57,277 nt of DNA from Flavobacteriaceae bacterium (lineage in GTDB: Bacteria > Bacteroidota > Bacteroidia > Flavobacteriales > Flavobacteriaceae). Shown here one piece after another: positions 8,923 to 17,502 of this stretch. Below the pieces are notes generated by a model. The model did no database searches and was not told the DNA's origin. It saw nothing but the letters and a program-made list of their open reading frames with translations. The stretch is taken from assembly GCA_021647985.1 (NCBI GenBank), contig JAKITQ010000018.1:1-57277 (forward strand), given 5' to 3'. Positions within the stretch are counted from its first letter, which is position 1; each line of letters begins with the position of its first letter. Made by a program: the position numbers and the translations under genes.

Positions 8923-10800
8923 ATGAAAAAATTAAAACTCTTTATTGCCTTATTTTTTATTGGATTAACAGTAACATTTGCACAGCAAAAAAAGTTTATT
9001 ACCTATAAAGTTGTTGAGGGAGAGACCATTCAAAGTATTTCGAAAACTTTATCCATTACTCCATATGATTTATTAAAGTTAAACCCAGATGTTAAAGATA
9101 ATGTTAAGGCAAATGATATCATTATAATTCCGAATAAGGAATACAATCCAGAAACGGATATAGAAAATAGTGATTTGAGTATTATTGGTGATAAAGATAT
9201 AATTGTAGATAATTATATTTACCATGAAGTACTAAAAAAAGAAACCTTATATAGTTTACTTAAAAAGTTTGAGGTTTCTATAGACGAATTAAATACTTTA
9301 AACCCACTTCTGGTAAAAGGAGGTCTAAAACAAGGTCAAATACTAAAAATCCCTGTAAAAATTACTGATCAGTTAATTTTAGAAAAAGAAAAACTAACAC
9401 AGCCATATCTTGTTAAATCAAAAGAAACCAAATTTAGTATTGCAAAAAGATACGGTGTTACCATAGCATTTTTGGAAGAATTAAATCCGAAAATTAAAGA
9501 GAAGGGTTTACAATACGACGATGTTATTTTAGTTCCGGTAAAAACCATTGATAATTCAGGAGTTCAAATACATAAAATCCAAAAAAAAGAAACATTATTT
9601 GGCTTGAGTAATAAGTATGGCCTATCTCAAGAAGAGTTGATTACAGCAAATCCACAATTGGAGGATGGAGTAATTGAAGGTATGATTATTGAAATACCAA
9701 ATATAATTAAAGATGATAATATTAATTTTGTTGATGGAGATGTATATGACAAAAACCTCGATATAGCAATGATGCTCCCTTTTTTAAGTAAAAGAGATAG
9801 TTTAGATTTTGAAAATGACAGATTGTTGCATATTACAACTGATTTTTATTTTGGTGCTTTAATGGCTATGGATTCTTTAAAACACCAAGGACTTTCTATT
9901 AATTTAAAAGTATACGATACAGAAAATAGTGAGTTTGTAAGTAAAAAAATTAGTAGTAGAAGTGAATTTGATAATTACGATGCTGTTATTGGGCCAATGT
10001 TTTTTAAAAATGTAAAGGTAGTGTCTAATAATTTATCCAATAAAAATCCATTTATTCTTTCGTTAATTTCAACCAAAGACCACTCTAAAATTCCAAATAA
10101 AAATTTGATACAAGAGGCAGCAACCAAAGAAAATCTGAGTTTAAAAATGCTTCACTATATAAAATCAAATTATTCAAATCAAAAAATGCTCATTATAACC
10201 GATGAAAGTACGGAGTCGAGTTTTTATTTTAATCAAATTCAAAAAGAACTCAGTTTGTTAGATACTTTACATCAAATTAAAATTATTAAACCCGTTAAAG
10301 GATATATAAAACCAGATATATTTAGAAAGAATCTTGAGGGTGAAAACGAATTTTGGGTATTTTTAGTGGGAAGTGATGAAGCCTTTATTAGAGATGTGTT
10401 GAATAATTTGGGTGTTTTGCCTGAAGAAAACAAATTAACTCTTTTTTCATTCGAAAAAAATAAAAGTTATGATAGAATAAGTAATATTTTTTTATCAAGA
10501 GTTAATTTTCATTATCCAACTTCAGAATATTTAGATAGAAACTCAAAAGCTTATAAAAATTTTAAAAGTAAATTTATAAGAAAGTATCATAGTACTCCTT
10601 CAAAATATGCCATCAAAGGATTTGATATTACCTATGATATTTTAATGCGATTGGTTCAAGATAGAGAATTGATTTATCAAGGTACATCACAACGACTTGC
10701 TTCTAAATATAAATTTATCGAAAACACTTCAGGAGGTATAATCAATCAAGGTATTTTTATAATAAAATATGATGGTTTAGAATTAAAAGTGGTTGATTAA
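8923..10800 (+). CDS. LysM-repeat protein with a periplasmic-binding-like C-terminal domain
   Basis: 625 residues from the ATG at 8923, which starts a signal peptide (KLFIALFFIGLTVTFAQ). Ten upstream in-frame codons are unlikely to be used. Four LysM-type repeats follow: YKVVEGETIQSISKTLSITP, YHEVLKKETLYSLLKKFEVS, PYLVKSKETKFSIAKRYGVT and IHKIQKKETLFGLSNKYGLS. Each ends in an I-x-IP or V-x-VP strand. From about residue 290 a receptor-like domain begins (IAMMLPFLSKR, FYFGALMAMDSL, AVIGPMFFKNVKVVSN, YAIKGFDITYDILMRL). It resembles the type I periplasmic-binding fold seen in branched-chain amino-acid receptors. LysM modules bind peptidoglycan, so this is probably a periplasmic cell-wall-associated protein. 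This architecture is common in Flavobacteria and functionally uncharacterised. Confidence 0.85.
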   Translation: MKKLKLFIALFFIGLTVTFAQQKKFITYKVVEGETIQSISKTLSITPYDLLKLNPDVKDNVKANDIIIIPNKEYNPETDIENSDLSIIGDKDIIVDNYIYHEVLKKETLYSLLKKFEVSIDELNTLNPLLVKGGLKQGQILKIPVKITDQLILEKEKLTQPYLVKSKETKFSIAKRYGVTIAFLEELNPKIKEKGLQYDDVILVPVKTIDNSGVQIHKIQKKETLFGLSNKYGLSQEELITANPQLEDGVIEGMIIEIPNIIKDDNINFVDGDVYDKNLDIAMMLPFLSKRDSLDFENDRLLHITTDFYFGALMAMDSLKHQGLSINLKVYDTENSEFVSKKISSRSEFDNYDAVIGPMFFKNVKVVSNNLSNKNPFILSLISTKDHSKIPNKNLIQEAATKENLSLKMLHYIKSNYSNQKMLIITDESTESSFYFNQIQKELSLLDTLHQIKIIKPVKGYIKPDIFRKNLEGENEFWVFLVGSDEAFIRDVLNNLGVLPEENKLTLFSFEKNKSYDRISNIFLSRVNFHYPTSEYLDRNSKAYKNFKSKFIRKYHSTPSKYAIKGFDITYDILMRLVQDRELIYQGTSQRLASKYKFIENTSGGIINQGIFIIKYDGLELKVVD

Positions 10801-10964
10801 CCCGCAGCTTTATGAAAAAACGTTACTAATAGAGAAACCTAATTATTATTGTTAATATATAAATTTAACAATAAAACTGATATTATGCTGTAACATAATG
10901 CGCACCTTTGGCGTCTATTATACAATAGATTTAACTTCAATTTTAATTTAACACCTATTTTCAA

Positions 10965-12212
10965 ATGTTTGACCTTGATAGTTGGCAAGAGATATTTGAT
11001 ACAATACGCAAAAACAAATTGCGTACTTTCTTAACAGGGTTATCTGTAGCTTCGGGTATATTTATATTGGTAATTTTACTTGGTTTTGGCCAAGGTATGC
11101 AAAACGGTATTAGCAAGCAATTTGAACAAGATGCCACAAACCGAATTTTTGTATGGACACAGGTTACCACTAAAAAATATAAAGGATTAAACCCAGGTAG
11201 ATCCATTCAATTAAAAAATGAAGACTATAACTATATAGATGAAGTTTACGAAGATGAATTAGATGCAAGAACAGGTATTTATAGGGTGCAAGGTGTAACC
11301 ATAAATTTTAAAAAAGAATCTGGATCTTATTTTATAAGAGGGATTAATTCCGGTTATCAAAAGGCAGAAAATCAAATGATGCTACTTGGTCGTTATATAA
11401 ATTATGCTGATGTTCAATCTAAAAATAAGGTAGTTGTTATTAGTAGTAAAATTGAACGAGAATTGCTTAACAATGTTGATAACCCTCTCAATGAATACCT
11501 TCAATTATCCGGTATTAACTTTAAGATTGTTGGCGTATACAGTGATGGAGGCGGGGAAAGAGAAGAGAATTTTGTATATATTCCTATTAGTACAGCACAA
11601 AGTGTTTTTAATGGTACAGGAAAAATTAGCAACATGGCATTTACTTTAAAACCCGAAGAAAGTTTTGATAAGGCTTTTGAAGCTTCAAAAAAATTCACAA
11701 CAGAAATCAAACAATACTTACAACAAAATCATTCTGTAGCACCAGATGATAATAGCGCAATCAATGTACATAACATGCTCGATGAAGCGAAACGATATTA
11801 TACCTTAATAAGTAGTATTGCATTTTTTTTCTGGTTTGTTGGGATATGTACAATTATAGCAGGAGTAGTAGGTGTGAGCAATATTATGCTAATTATTGTA
11901 AAGGAGCGTACAAGAGAAATTGGAATAAGAAAAGCATTAGGTGCTAAGCCATGGTCAATCATTGGAATGATCATGCAAGAATCTATTTTCGTAACTACAG
12001 TTGCAGGTTTTGTGGGGTTGTTTTTTAGTATGGGTTTATTAGAAATTGTAGGTCCAAATATACAAGTTGATTATATTTTAAACCCTTCGGTTGATTTAAC
12101 CATTGCATTAACTATGGTTGTTTTACTAATAGTTGCAGGTGCCGTTGCCGGATTTTTTCCAGCATGGCGTGCAGCACATATTCAACCTATAGAAGCTTTA
12201 AAAGACGAATAA
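10965..12212 (+). CDS. ABC transporter permease, MacB/FtsX type (first of pair)
   Basis: 415 residues with MacB topology. TM1 is near residues 22-42 (TFLTGLSVASGIFILVILLG), then a large periplasmic core domain (about 45-265) and three C-terminal membrane helices. ERTREIGIRKALGAKPWSI before the second C-terminal helix is the FtsX-family coupling motif, and the protein ends AAHIQPIEALKDE. It has no nucleotide-binding domain and so needs a separate ATPase. It is followed after 10 bases by a paralogue and then by a HlyD/MacA-like adaptor, making a three-gene operon. Such systems export peptides, macrolide-like compounds or lipoprotein-related substrates across the envelope. The substrate is unknown. 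Confidence 0.9.
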   Translation: MFDLDSWQEIFDTIRKNKLRTFLTGLSVASGIFILVILLGFGQGMQNGISKQFEQDATNRIFVWTQVTTKKYKGLNPGRSIQLKNEDYNYIDEVYEDELDARTGIYRVQGVTINFKKESGSYFIRGINSGYQKAENQMMLLGRYINYADVQSKNKVVVISSKIERELLNNVDNPLNEYLQLSGINFKIVGVYSDGGGEREENFVYIPISTAQSVFNGTGKISNMAFTLKPEESFDKAFEASKKFTTEIKQYLQQNHSVAPDDNSAINVHNMLDEAKRYYTLISSIAFFFWFVGICTIIAGVVGVSNIMLIIVKERTREIGIRKALGAKPWSIIGMIMQESIFVTTVAGFVGLFFSMGLLEIVGPNIQVDYILNPSVDLTIALTMVVLLIVAGAVAGFFPAWRAAHIQPIEALKDE

Positions 12213-12222
12213 AAAAAATATT

Positions 12223-13482
12223 ATGTTTAGTCGAGATCGATGGAGTGAAATATTAGAAGTCTTAACCAGTAATTGGTTAAGAACTATATTGACAGCATTT
12301 GGTGTGTTTTGGGGTATTTTTATTCTAATTTTATTGTTGGCTGCTGGAAAAGGTCTTGAAAATGGCATTAGACAAGATTTCGGTGATATTGCTTCCAATA
12401 CGATGTTTATGTGGACACGTACAGTGTCTAAATCATATCAAGGAATGGCAAAAGGCAGAAGATATAGTTATAACACTGTTGATGTTGAAGATATTAGGCA
12501 AAATGTCGCAAACCTAAGATATGTTTCACCGCGAAATCAATTGGGTGGATTTAATGGTTCTAACAATGTTATAAGAGGTTTAAATACAGGTGCCTTTGAT
12601 GTTTATGGTGATTACCCCGAGATTATCAAACAAGAACCCATGGATATAACCTCTGGTAGGTTTATTAATTACAACGATATCAATGAAAAAAGAAAAATTG
12701 CAATTATTGGTGAGGGTGTAAAAACCAGTCTGTATGATAAAGGCGAAAAGGTTATTGGAACCTATATCAAAATACAAGGTGTTAATTTTATGGTTATTGG
12801 TACCTATAAGAAAAAAACATCAGGAGGAAACGGAGAAGAAAATCAAAAACAAATATACATTCCATTTACATCTTTTTCACAAGCTTTTAATAGAGGAGAT
12901 AAAGTGGGCTGGATGGCGATTACAGCAGAAGATGGAACCCCAATAACTAAAATTAAATCAAAAATTTTTGATATTATAAAAAAAAATCATAAGATTCATC
13001 CGAAAGACGAAAGAGCTATTGGTTTTTTTGACCTTTACCAAGAGTTCAGTAAGGTTGAAAATTTGTTTGTTGCCTTAAAAGTTATAGCGTATTTCGTAGG
13101 TATTCTGGTCTTGCTTTCGGGAGTAATTGGCGTGAGTAATATCATGTTAATTGTGGTAAAAGAGCGAACCAAAGAAATTGGTATAAGAAGAGCCCTCGGT
13201 GCTACTCCAAAAAATATTAGAAGTCAGATTTTAACTGAATCCGTTTTTTTAATAATAATTTCGGGTATGGCGGGAATAGTTTTTGGAGCATTATTAATAT
13301 ATGTGCTAAACTATGTGCTTGATTTAAGTGGACCAGTTGATATGTTTGCCAATCCAAGTGTTGGGTTAACTGTGGTAACCGTTGCATTATTAATATTATT
13401 AATATCGGGTTTATTAGCTGGTCTAATACCTGCACAAACGGCAATAAAATTAAAACCTGTTGAAGCGTTAAGATCAGTATAA
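12223..13482 (+). CDS. ABC transporter permease, MacB/FtsX type (second of pair)
   Basis: 419 residues, with the same architecture as the upstream gene: TM1 (TAFGVFWGIFILILLLAAGK), a periplasmic MacB core, then three C-terminal helices with ERTKEIGIRRALGATPKNI. It ends TAIKLKPVEALRSV. Both proteins share the N-terminal RxxWxEIxxxxxxNxLRTxLT pattern, which indicates duplication and probable heterodimer formation. Ten bases separate it from the first permease, and 25 bases separate it from the adaptor gene. Neither a MacB-type ATPase nor any other ABC nucleotide-binding subunit is in this cluster. Confidence 0.9.
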   Translation: MFSRDRWSEILEVLTSNWLRTILTAFGVFWGIFILILLLAAGKGLENGIRQDFGDIASNTMFMWTRTVSKSYQGMAKGRRYSYNTVDVEDIRQNVANLRYVSPRNQLGGFNGSNNVIRGLNTGAFDVYGDYPEIIKQEPMDITSGRFINYNDINEKRKIAIIGEGVKTSLYDKGEKVIGTYIKIQGVNFMVIGTYKKKTSGGNGEENQKQIYIPFTSFSQAFNRGDKVGWMAITAEDGTPITKIKSKIFDIIKKNHKIHPKDERAIGFFDLYQEFSKVENLFVALKVIAYFVGILVLLSGVIGVSNIMLIVVKERTKEIGIRRALGATPKNIRSQILTESVFLIIISGMAGIVFGALLIYVLNYVLDLSGPVDMFANPSVGLTVVTVALLILLISGLLAGLIPAQTAIKLKPVEALRSV

Positions 13483-13507
13483 ATAATTAATTAAATAAAT
13501 ATTATCA

Positions 13508-14614
13508 ATGAAAAAGTCAGTAACTGTTTTTATCTTACTATTTATAGTAATTTCCTTTTCAGGAGCAATGTATTATTTGTATTCAAAAAATGCAGAAGAC
13601 CCAATTGTTTATAAAACCGAAAATCCAACAAAAAAATCTATTGTTAAAAAAACGGTTGCCACAGGAAGTATTGTTCCTTTAGAAGAAGTAATCATTAAAC
13701 CAAATATTTCAGGTGTTATTGAAGAGATCTATGTAGAAGGAGGAGATATAGTAAAAGCCAATGATTTAATTGCTAAGATTAAGGTGATTCCAAATTTATC
13801 GGCCTTGAACAATGCAAGAAATGCTATTCGATCGTCTAAAATTTCGTTGGATAATATCAAATTAAAATATGACCGACAAAAACTGTTGTATAAAAATGGT
13901 GTCATATCCAAACAAGAGTTAGAAGTAGATGAAGTTTCTTATGAACAGGCCAACCAAACCTATATTGCAGCCAAGGAAAATTATGATATTGTAAAAACAG
14001 GATCGACAAAAGGTTTAGGAAAATCCGCAAATACTTTAATTAGATCAACAGTAGGAGGTATGGTGTTGGAAATGCCGGTAGAGGTTGGTAATCAGGTTAT
14101 TCAAAGTAATAATTTTAATGAGGGCACTACTATAGCCGTTCTTGCCGATGTAAATAAAATGATTTTCGAAGGTAAAGTTGACGAATCTGAGGTTGGTAAA
14201 ATTAAAGAAGGTTTGCCTTTAGAAATTACAGTTGGTGCGCTTGAAAATATAACTTTTGAAGCAATTTTAGATTATATCGCACCTAAAGGAAAATTAGAAA
14301 ATGGTGCCATTCAATTTGAAATTAAGGCAACACTTAAAAAACTGGATTCTGTTTTTATCAGAGCTGGGTTAAGCGCAAACGCCTCTATTATTTTAGCCAA
14401 GGTAGACAGTGTTTTATCCATAAAAGAAGCTTTAGTACAGTTTGATCAAAAAACAAAAAAGGCTTATGTTGAAGTTAAAACTGGTGAGAAAGCGTTTGAA
14501 CGAAAAGACATTGAATTAGGAGTAAGTGATGGAATTAATGTAGAGGTTAAAGAAGGCCTTAGCTTAGATGATGAAATAAAAGTATGGAATATTATAAAAA
14601 CTTTAGAGAATTAA
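13508..14614 (+). CDS. HlyD/MacA-family periplasmic adaptor
   Basis: 368 residues. An N-terminal membrane anchor (VFILLFIVISFSGAMYYLY) is followed by a split lipoyl domain (IIKPNISGVIEEIYVEGGD). A coiled-coil hairpin (about 95-155: NARNAIRSSKISLDNIKLKY, LLYKNGVISKQELEVDEVSY) leads back to the second half (GMVLEMPVEVGNQV) and beta-barrel and membrane-proximal domains. This is the membrane-fusion component that links inner-membrane ABC permeases to a TolC-like outer-membrane channel. It is the last gene of the operon with the two permeases and is followed 24 bases later by a hairpin terminator. No TolC homologue is adjacent. Confidence 0.9.
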   Translation: MKKSVTVFILLFIVISFSGAMYYLYSKNAEDPIVYKTENPTKKSIVKKTVATGSIVPLEEVIIKPNISGVIEEIYVEGGDIVKANDLIAKIKVIPNLSALNNARNAIRSSKISLDNIKLKYDRQKLLYKNGVISKQELEVDEVSYEQANQTYIAAKENYDIVKTGSTKGLGKSANTLIRSTVGGMVLEMPVEVGNQVIQSNNFNEGTTIAVLADVNKMIFEGKVDESEVGKIKEGLPLEITVGALENITFEAILDYIAPKGKLENGAIQFEIKATLKKLDSVFIRAGLSANASIILAKVDSVLSIKEALVQFDQKTKKAYVEVKTGEKAFERKDIELGVSDGINVEVKEGLSLDDEIKVWNIIKTLEN

Positions 14615-14631
14615 AAGATATATTATTATGT

Positions 14632-14666
14632 AAAAAAAGCCAGTTTCGTAAGAAACTGGCTTTTTT
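14632..14666. terminator. Bidirectional terminator between the adaptor gene and pdhC
   Basis: Stem AGCCAGTTTC (14638-14647) and GAAACTGGCT (14652-14661) with a four-base loop. It has an A run on the left and a T run on the right, so it can terminate both converging transcripts. Confidence 0.9.
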
Positions 14667-14680
14667 AATTGATCTTATAA

Positions 14681-16288
14681 TTATACCAACATGGTAACTG
14701 GGTTTTCAATAAAACCTCTTAAGGTTTGTAAAAATATAGCTCCAGTGGCACCGTCAACAGTTCTATGATCGCAGGCCAAAGTTAATTTCATTGTGTTGCC
14801 TACAACAATATTTCCTTCTTTAACAATTGGTTTTTGAACAATGGCACCGATTGATAAAATAGCTGAATTAGGTTGATTGATAATAGATGTAAAATCTGTT
14901 ATTCCGAACATACCTAAATTAGAGATAGTAAAAGTACTTCCTTCCATTTCATCAGGGCTTAATTTTTTATTTCTTGCTCTACCGGCATAATCTTTTACTT
15001 GTGATCCAATTTGTGTCAAACTTTGCTCGTTGGCAAATTTAACCACGGGTACCATTAAGCCATCTTCTACAGCAACAGCAACACCAATATGAACATGGTG
15101 ATTTTTACGGATCTTATCATCAAACCATTGTGAATTTACTTGAGGGTGTTCTTTTAAAGCCAAAGCTGTGGCTTTAACGATTATGTCATTAAAAGATATT
15201 TTGGTGTCGGGTATAGAATTATATTGATTTCTAAACGCAATGGCATTATCCATATTAAACTCTACGTTTAAATAGTAATGTGGTGCAGTAAATTTTGATT
15301 CACCCAATCTTCTAGCAATAACCTTTCTCATTTGAGAATTATTCACTTCCTCAAAACTTTCTTCTCCTTGTGGTACAAATATAGATGTGGTTCCTCCTGT
15401 AGGAGCAGCATAATTTTCAATATCACGTTTCACTATTCTTCCATGTTCACCAGTTCCTCTTACATTTTGTAAGTTGATACTTTTCTCACTTGCTAGTTTT
15501 TTAGCTAAAGGAGAAGCAATGATCCTACCATTGGATTTTGTTGTTTGCGGAACAGCCTGTGCTGTTTTAGCAGTGGCACTTGGAGTGGATTTTACCTGTT
15601 GCGTTGTTTCTTTTTGTTGGTTATCTGTGTCTGCTGTACTATTTGCTTCTGCATTTTTTAAAGATTCAGCTACTTTTGAAACATCAGTTCCTTTTTTACC
15701 TATTATCGCTAAAATAGCGTCCACATTGGCCGATGATCCTTTTTCAACTCCAATATACAGTAAAGTACCTTGATGAAAAGATTCAAATTCCATGGTAGCC
15801 TTGTCAGTTTCAATTTCAGCGAGAATATCTCCTTCTACAACTTCATCACCAACTTTTTTTAACCAGGAAGCAACAGTACCTTCTGTCATGGTATCACTTA
15901 GTCTAGGCATGGTAATTATTTCAATTCCTTCAGGAATTGCAACAGCCTTTTCTTTAGTTGTATTATCTTCTTTTTCTGATTCTTTTACAGAACTTTCTTT
16001 TTTATTTGGGGCAGCATCTTTGCTATTTAATAAAGCTTTAAAATCTTCACCTTCTTCCCCAATAATAGCCAATAAGGTATCAACTTCCGCTGTTTCACCC
16101 TCATGAATGCCAATATGAAGCAGCGTACCTTCATTAAAAGATTCGAATTCCATGGTTGCTTTATCTGTTTCAATTTCAGCAAGAATATCACCTTCTTCTA
16201 TTTTATCACCAACATTTTTAAGCCATTTTACTACAACTCCTTCAGTCATAGTATCACTTAAACGGGGCATATTAATTATTTCGGCCAT
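14681..16288 (-). CDS. pdhC: Pyruvate dehydrogenase E2, dihydrolipoamide acetyltransferase
   Basis: 535 residues. Two N-terminal lipoyl domains each carry ETDKATMEFES, with lipoylation lysines at 43 and 163, joined by Ala/Lys/Glu-rich linkers. A peripheral-subunit-binding domain follows (ASPLAKKLASEKSINLQNVR, GTGEHGRIVKRDIENY). The catalytic domain contains the acetyl-CoA-binding QMRKVIARRLGESK block and the active-site motif DHRTVDGATGA near the end. E2 forms the core of the complex that converts pyruvate to acetyl-CoA. It lies 45 bases downstream of pdhA in the same orientation. E1-beta and E3 are not adjacent, an E1-alpha/E2 pairing that I recall from other Flavobacteria. Confidence 0.97.
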   Translation of the reverse strand: MAEIINMPRLSDTMTEGVVVKWLKNVGDKIEEGDILAEIETDKATMEFESFNEGTLLHIGIHEGETAEVDTLLAIIGEEGEDFKALLNSKDAAPNKKESSVKESEKEDNTTKEKAVAIPEGIEIITMPRLSDTMTEGTVASWLKKVGDEVVEGDILAEIETDKATMEFESFHQGTLLYIGVEKGSSANVDAILAIIGKKGTDVSKVAESLKNAEANSTADTDNQQKETTQQVKSTPSATAKTAQAVPQTTKSNGRIIASPLAKKLASEKSINLQNVRGTGEHGRIVKRDIENYAAPTGGTTSIFVPQGEESFEEVNNSQMRKVIARRLGESKFTAPHYYLNVEFNMDNAIAFRNQYNSIPDTKISFNDIIVKATALALKEHPQVNSQWFDDKIRKNHHVHIGVAVAVEDGLMVPVVKFANEQSLTQIGSQVKDYAGRARNKKLSPDEMEGSTFTISNLGMFGITDFTSIINQPNSAILSIGAIVQKPIVKEGNIVVGNTMKLTLACDHRTVDGATGAIFLQTLRGFIENPVTMLV

Positions 16289-16333
16289 ATTAATTTATTT
16301 TTGTGTATTAATTTTAATAAATAGATATAAAAA

Positions 16334-17332
16334 TTACAAACGATGTTTTAAAAACGGGAAATCTTTTTGCTCATATACCATATCGTACATTTGCTGTATT
16401 TTTGGATAAGGAGATTCATCTGCAAATTTTTCACATGCTATTACGCGAGTTTTAACATCTTCATTAATCGCTTTAATTTCATCTTCAGTTAAATATTTTT
16501 TATTTTGAATAACTTTTAAGACTTGAGAAATTGGGTCAATTTTTTTGTATTCTGCAACTTCTGCCTTTGTTCTGTATTTTTGTGCATCACTCATAGAATG
16601 TCCTCTGTAGCGGTAGGTTTTCATTTCTAAAAAGTAAGGTCCTTTTCCGCTTCTAGCGTGAGTAATAGCTTTGTCCATTGCCTTTGCTACTGCAACAGGA
16701 TCCATCCCATCTACAGGTTCACTAGGCATTTCGTAAGCCAAGCCCATTTTCCATAACTCTTCGTGATTTGAAGTTCTAGCAACAGATGTTCCCATGGCGT
16801 ATCCATTATTTTCAACAATAAAAACAACTGGTAATTTCCAAAGCATCGCCATATTAAAAGTTTCGTGCAATGATCCTTGACGTGCAGCGCCATCGCCAAA
16901 ATAGGTCAATGTAACTGCTTTTCTGTCAAAATATTTATCCGCGAAAGCGATACCAGCACCTAGTGGGATTTGACCACCTACAATACCGTGACCACCATAA
17001 AACCCTTTTTCTTTTGAAAAAATATGCATAGACCCTCCCATACCTTTTGAAGTACCAGTTTCTTTACCATACAATTCGGCCATAACTCTTTTCGGATCAA
17101 CACCCATCGCTATGGGTTGTACGTGGTTTCTATATGCGGTAATCATTTTATCTTTTGATAAATCCATGGCGTGAATTGCACCTGCTAACACTGCTTCTTG
17201 TCCGTTATATAAATGTAAAAAACCTCTAACTTTTTGTTGGATATAAACAGCTGCTAATTTGTCTTCAAATTTTCTCCAAAAAAGCATGTCTTTATACCAG
17301 TCGATATAGGTTTGTTTTGTTATTTTTTTCAT
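16334..17332 (-). CDS. pdhA: Pyruvate dehydrogenase E1 component, alpha subunit
   Basis: 332 residues. The thiamine-diphosphate motif runs from TYFGDGAARQGSLHE to VENNGYAMGT, and the conserved phosphorylation-loop-like RYRGHSMSDAQKYR follows. Early blocks LHLYNGQEAVLAGAIHAM and GKETGTSKGMGGSMH are typical of E1-alpha. It decarboxylates pyruvate together with an E1-beta subunit that must be encoded elsewhere. It is the first gene of a pdhA-pdhC operon, with a promoter box at 17357-17364. Confidence 0.97.
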   Translation of the reverse strand: MKKITKQTYIDWYKDMLFWRKFEDKLAAVYIQQKVRGFLHLYNGQEAVLAGAIHAMDLSKDKMITAYRNHVQPIAMGVDPKRVMAELYGKETGTSKGMGGSMHIFSKEKGFYGGHGIVGGQIPLGAGIAFADKYFDRKAVTLTYFGDGAARQGSLHETFNMAMLWKLPVVFIVENNGYAMGTSVARTSNHEELWKMGLAYEMPSEPVDGMDPVAVAKAMDKAITHARSGKGPYFLEMKTYRYRGHSMSDAQKYRTKAEVAEYKKIDPISQVLKVIQNKKYLTEDEIKAINEDVKTRVIACEKFADESPYPKIQQMYDMVYEQKDFPFLKHRL

Positions 17333-17356
17333 TTTTTATTAAAATTTATGGAAATG

Positions 17357-17385
17357 CAAAATTACAATTTTTTCTATTAATCAAA
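17357..17385 (-). promoter_or_regulatory. Promoter of pdhA-pdhC
   Basis: On the minus strand, TTTG (17385-17382) is followed after 17 bases by TAATTTTG (17364-17357). This matches the Bacteroidota -33/-7 pattern. The -7 box lies 24 bases upstream of the pdhA ATG. Confidence 0.55.
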
Positions 17386-17502
17386 TGCAGAATATTTATG
17401 AATTTTTAGTAAAAGCTAATAAATTCTTAATGCCTATTAAATAAAATTGATAAAGGCAAAATAAATTCGCCATTTAAGTTGTAATTATCTGATTATTAAC
17501 GA

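Noticed and set aside
15474-16409. Series of plus-strand frames opposite pdhC lipoyl domains and pdhA
   Set aside because: They mirror the repeated lipoyl-domain codons of pdhC, contain Ser-rich antisense translations and have no independent start signals.
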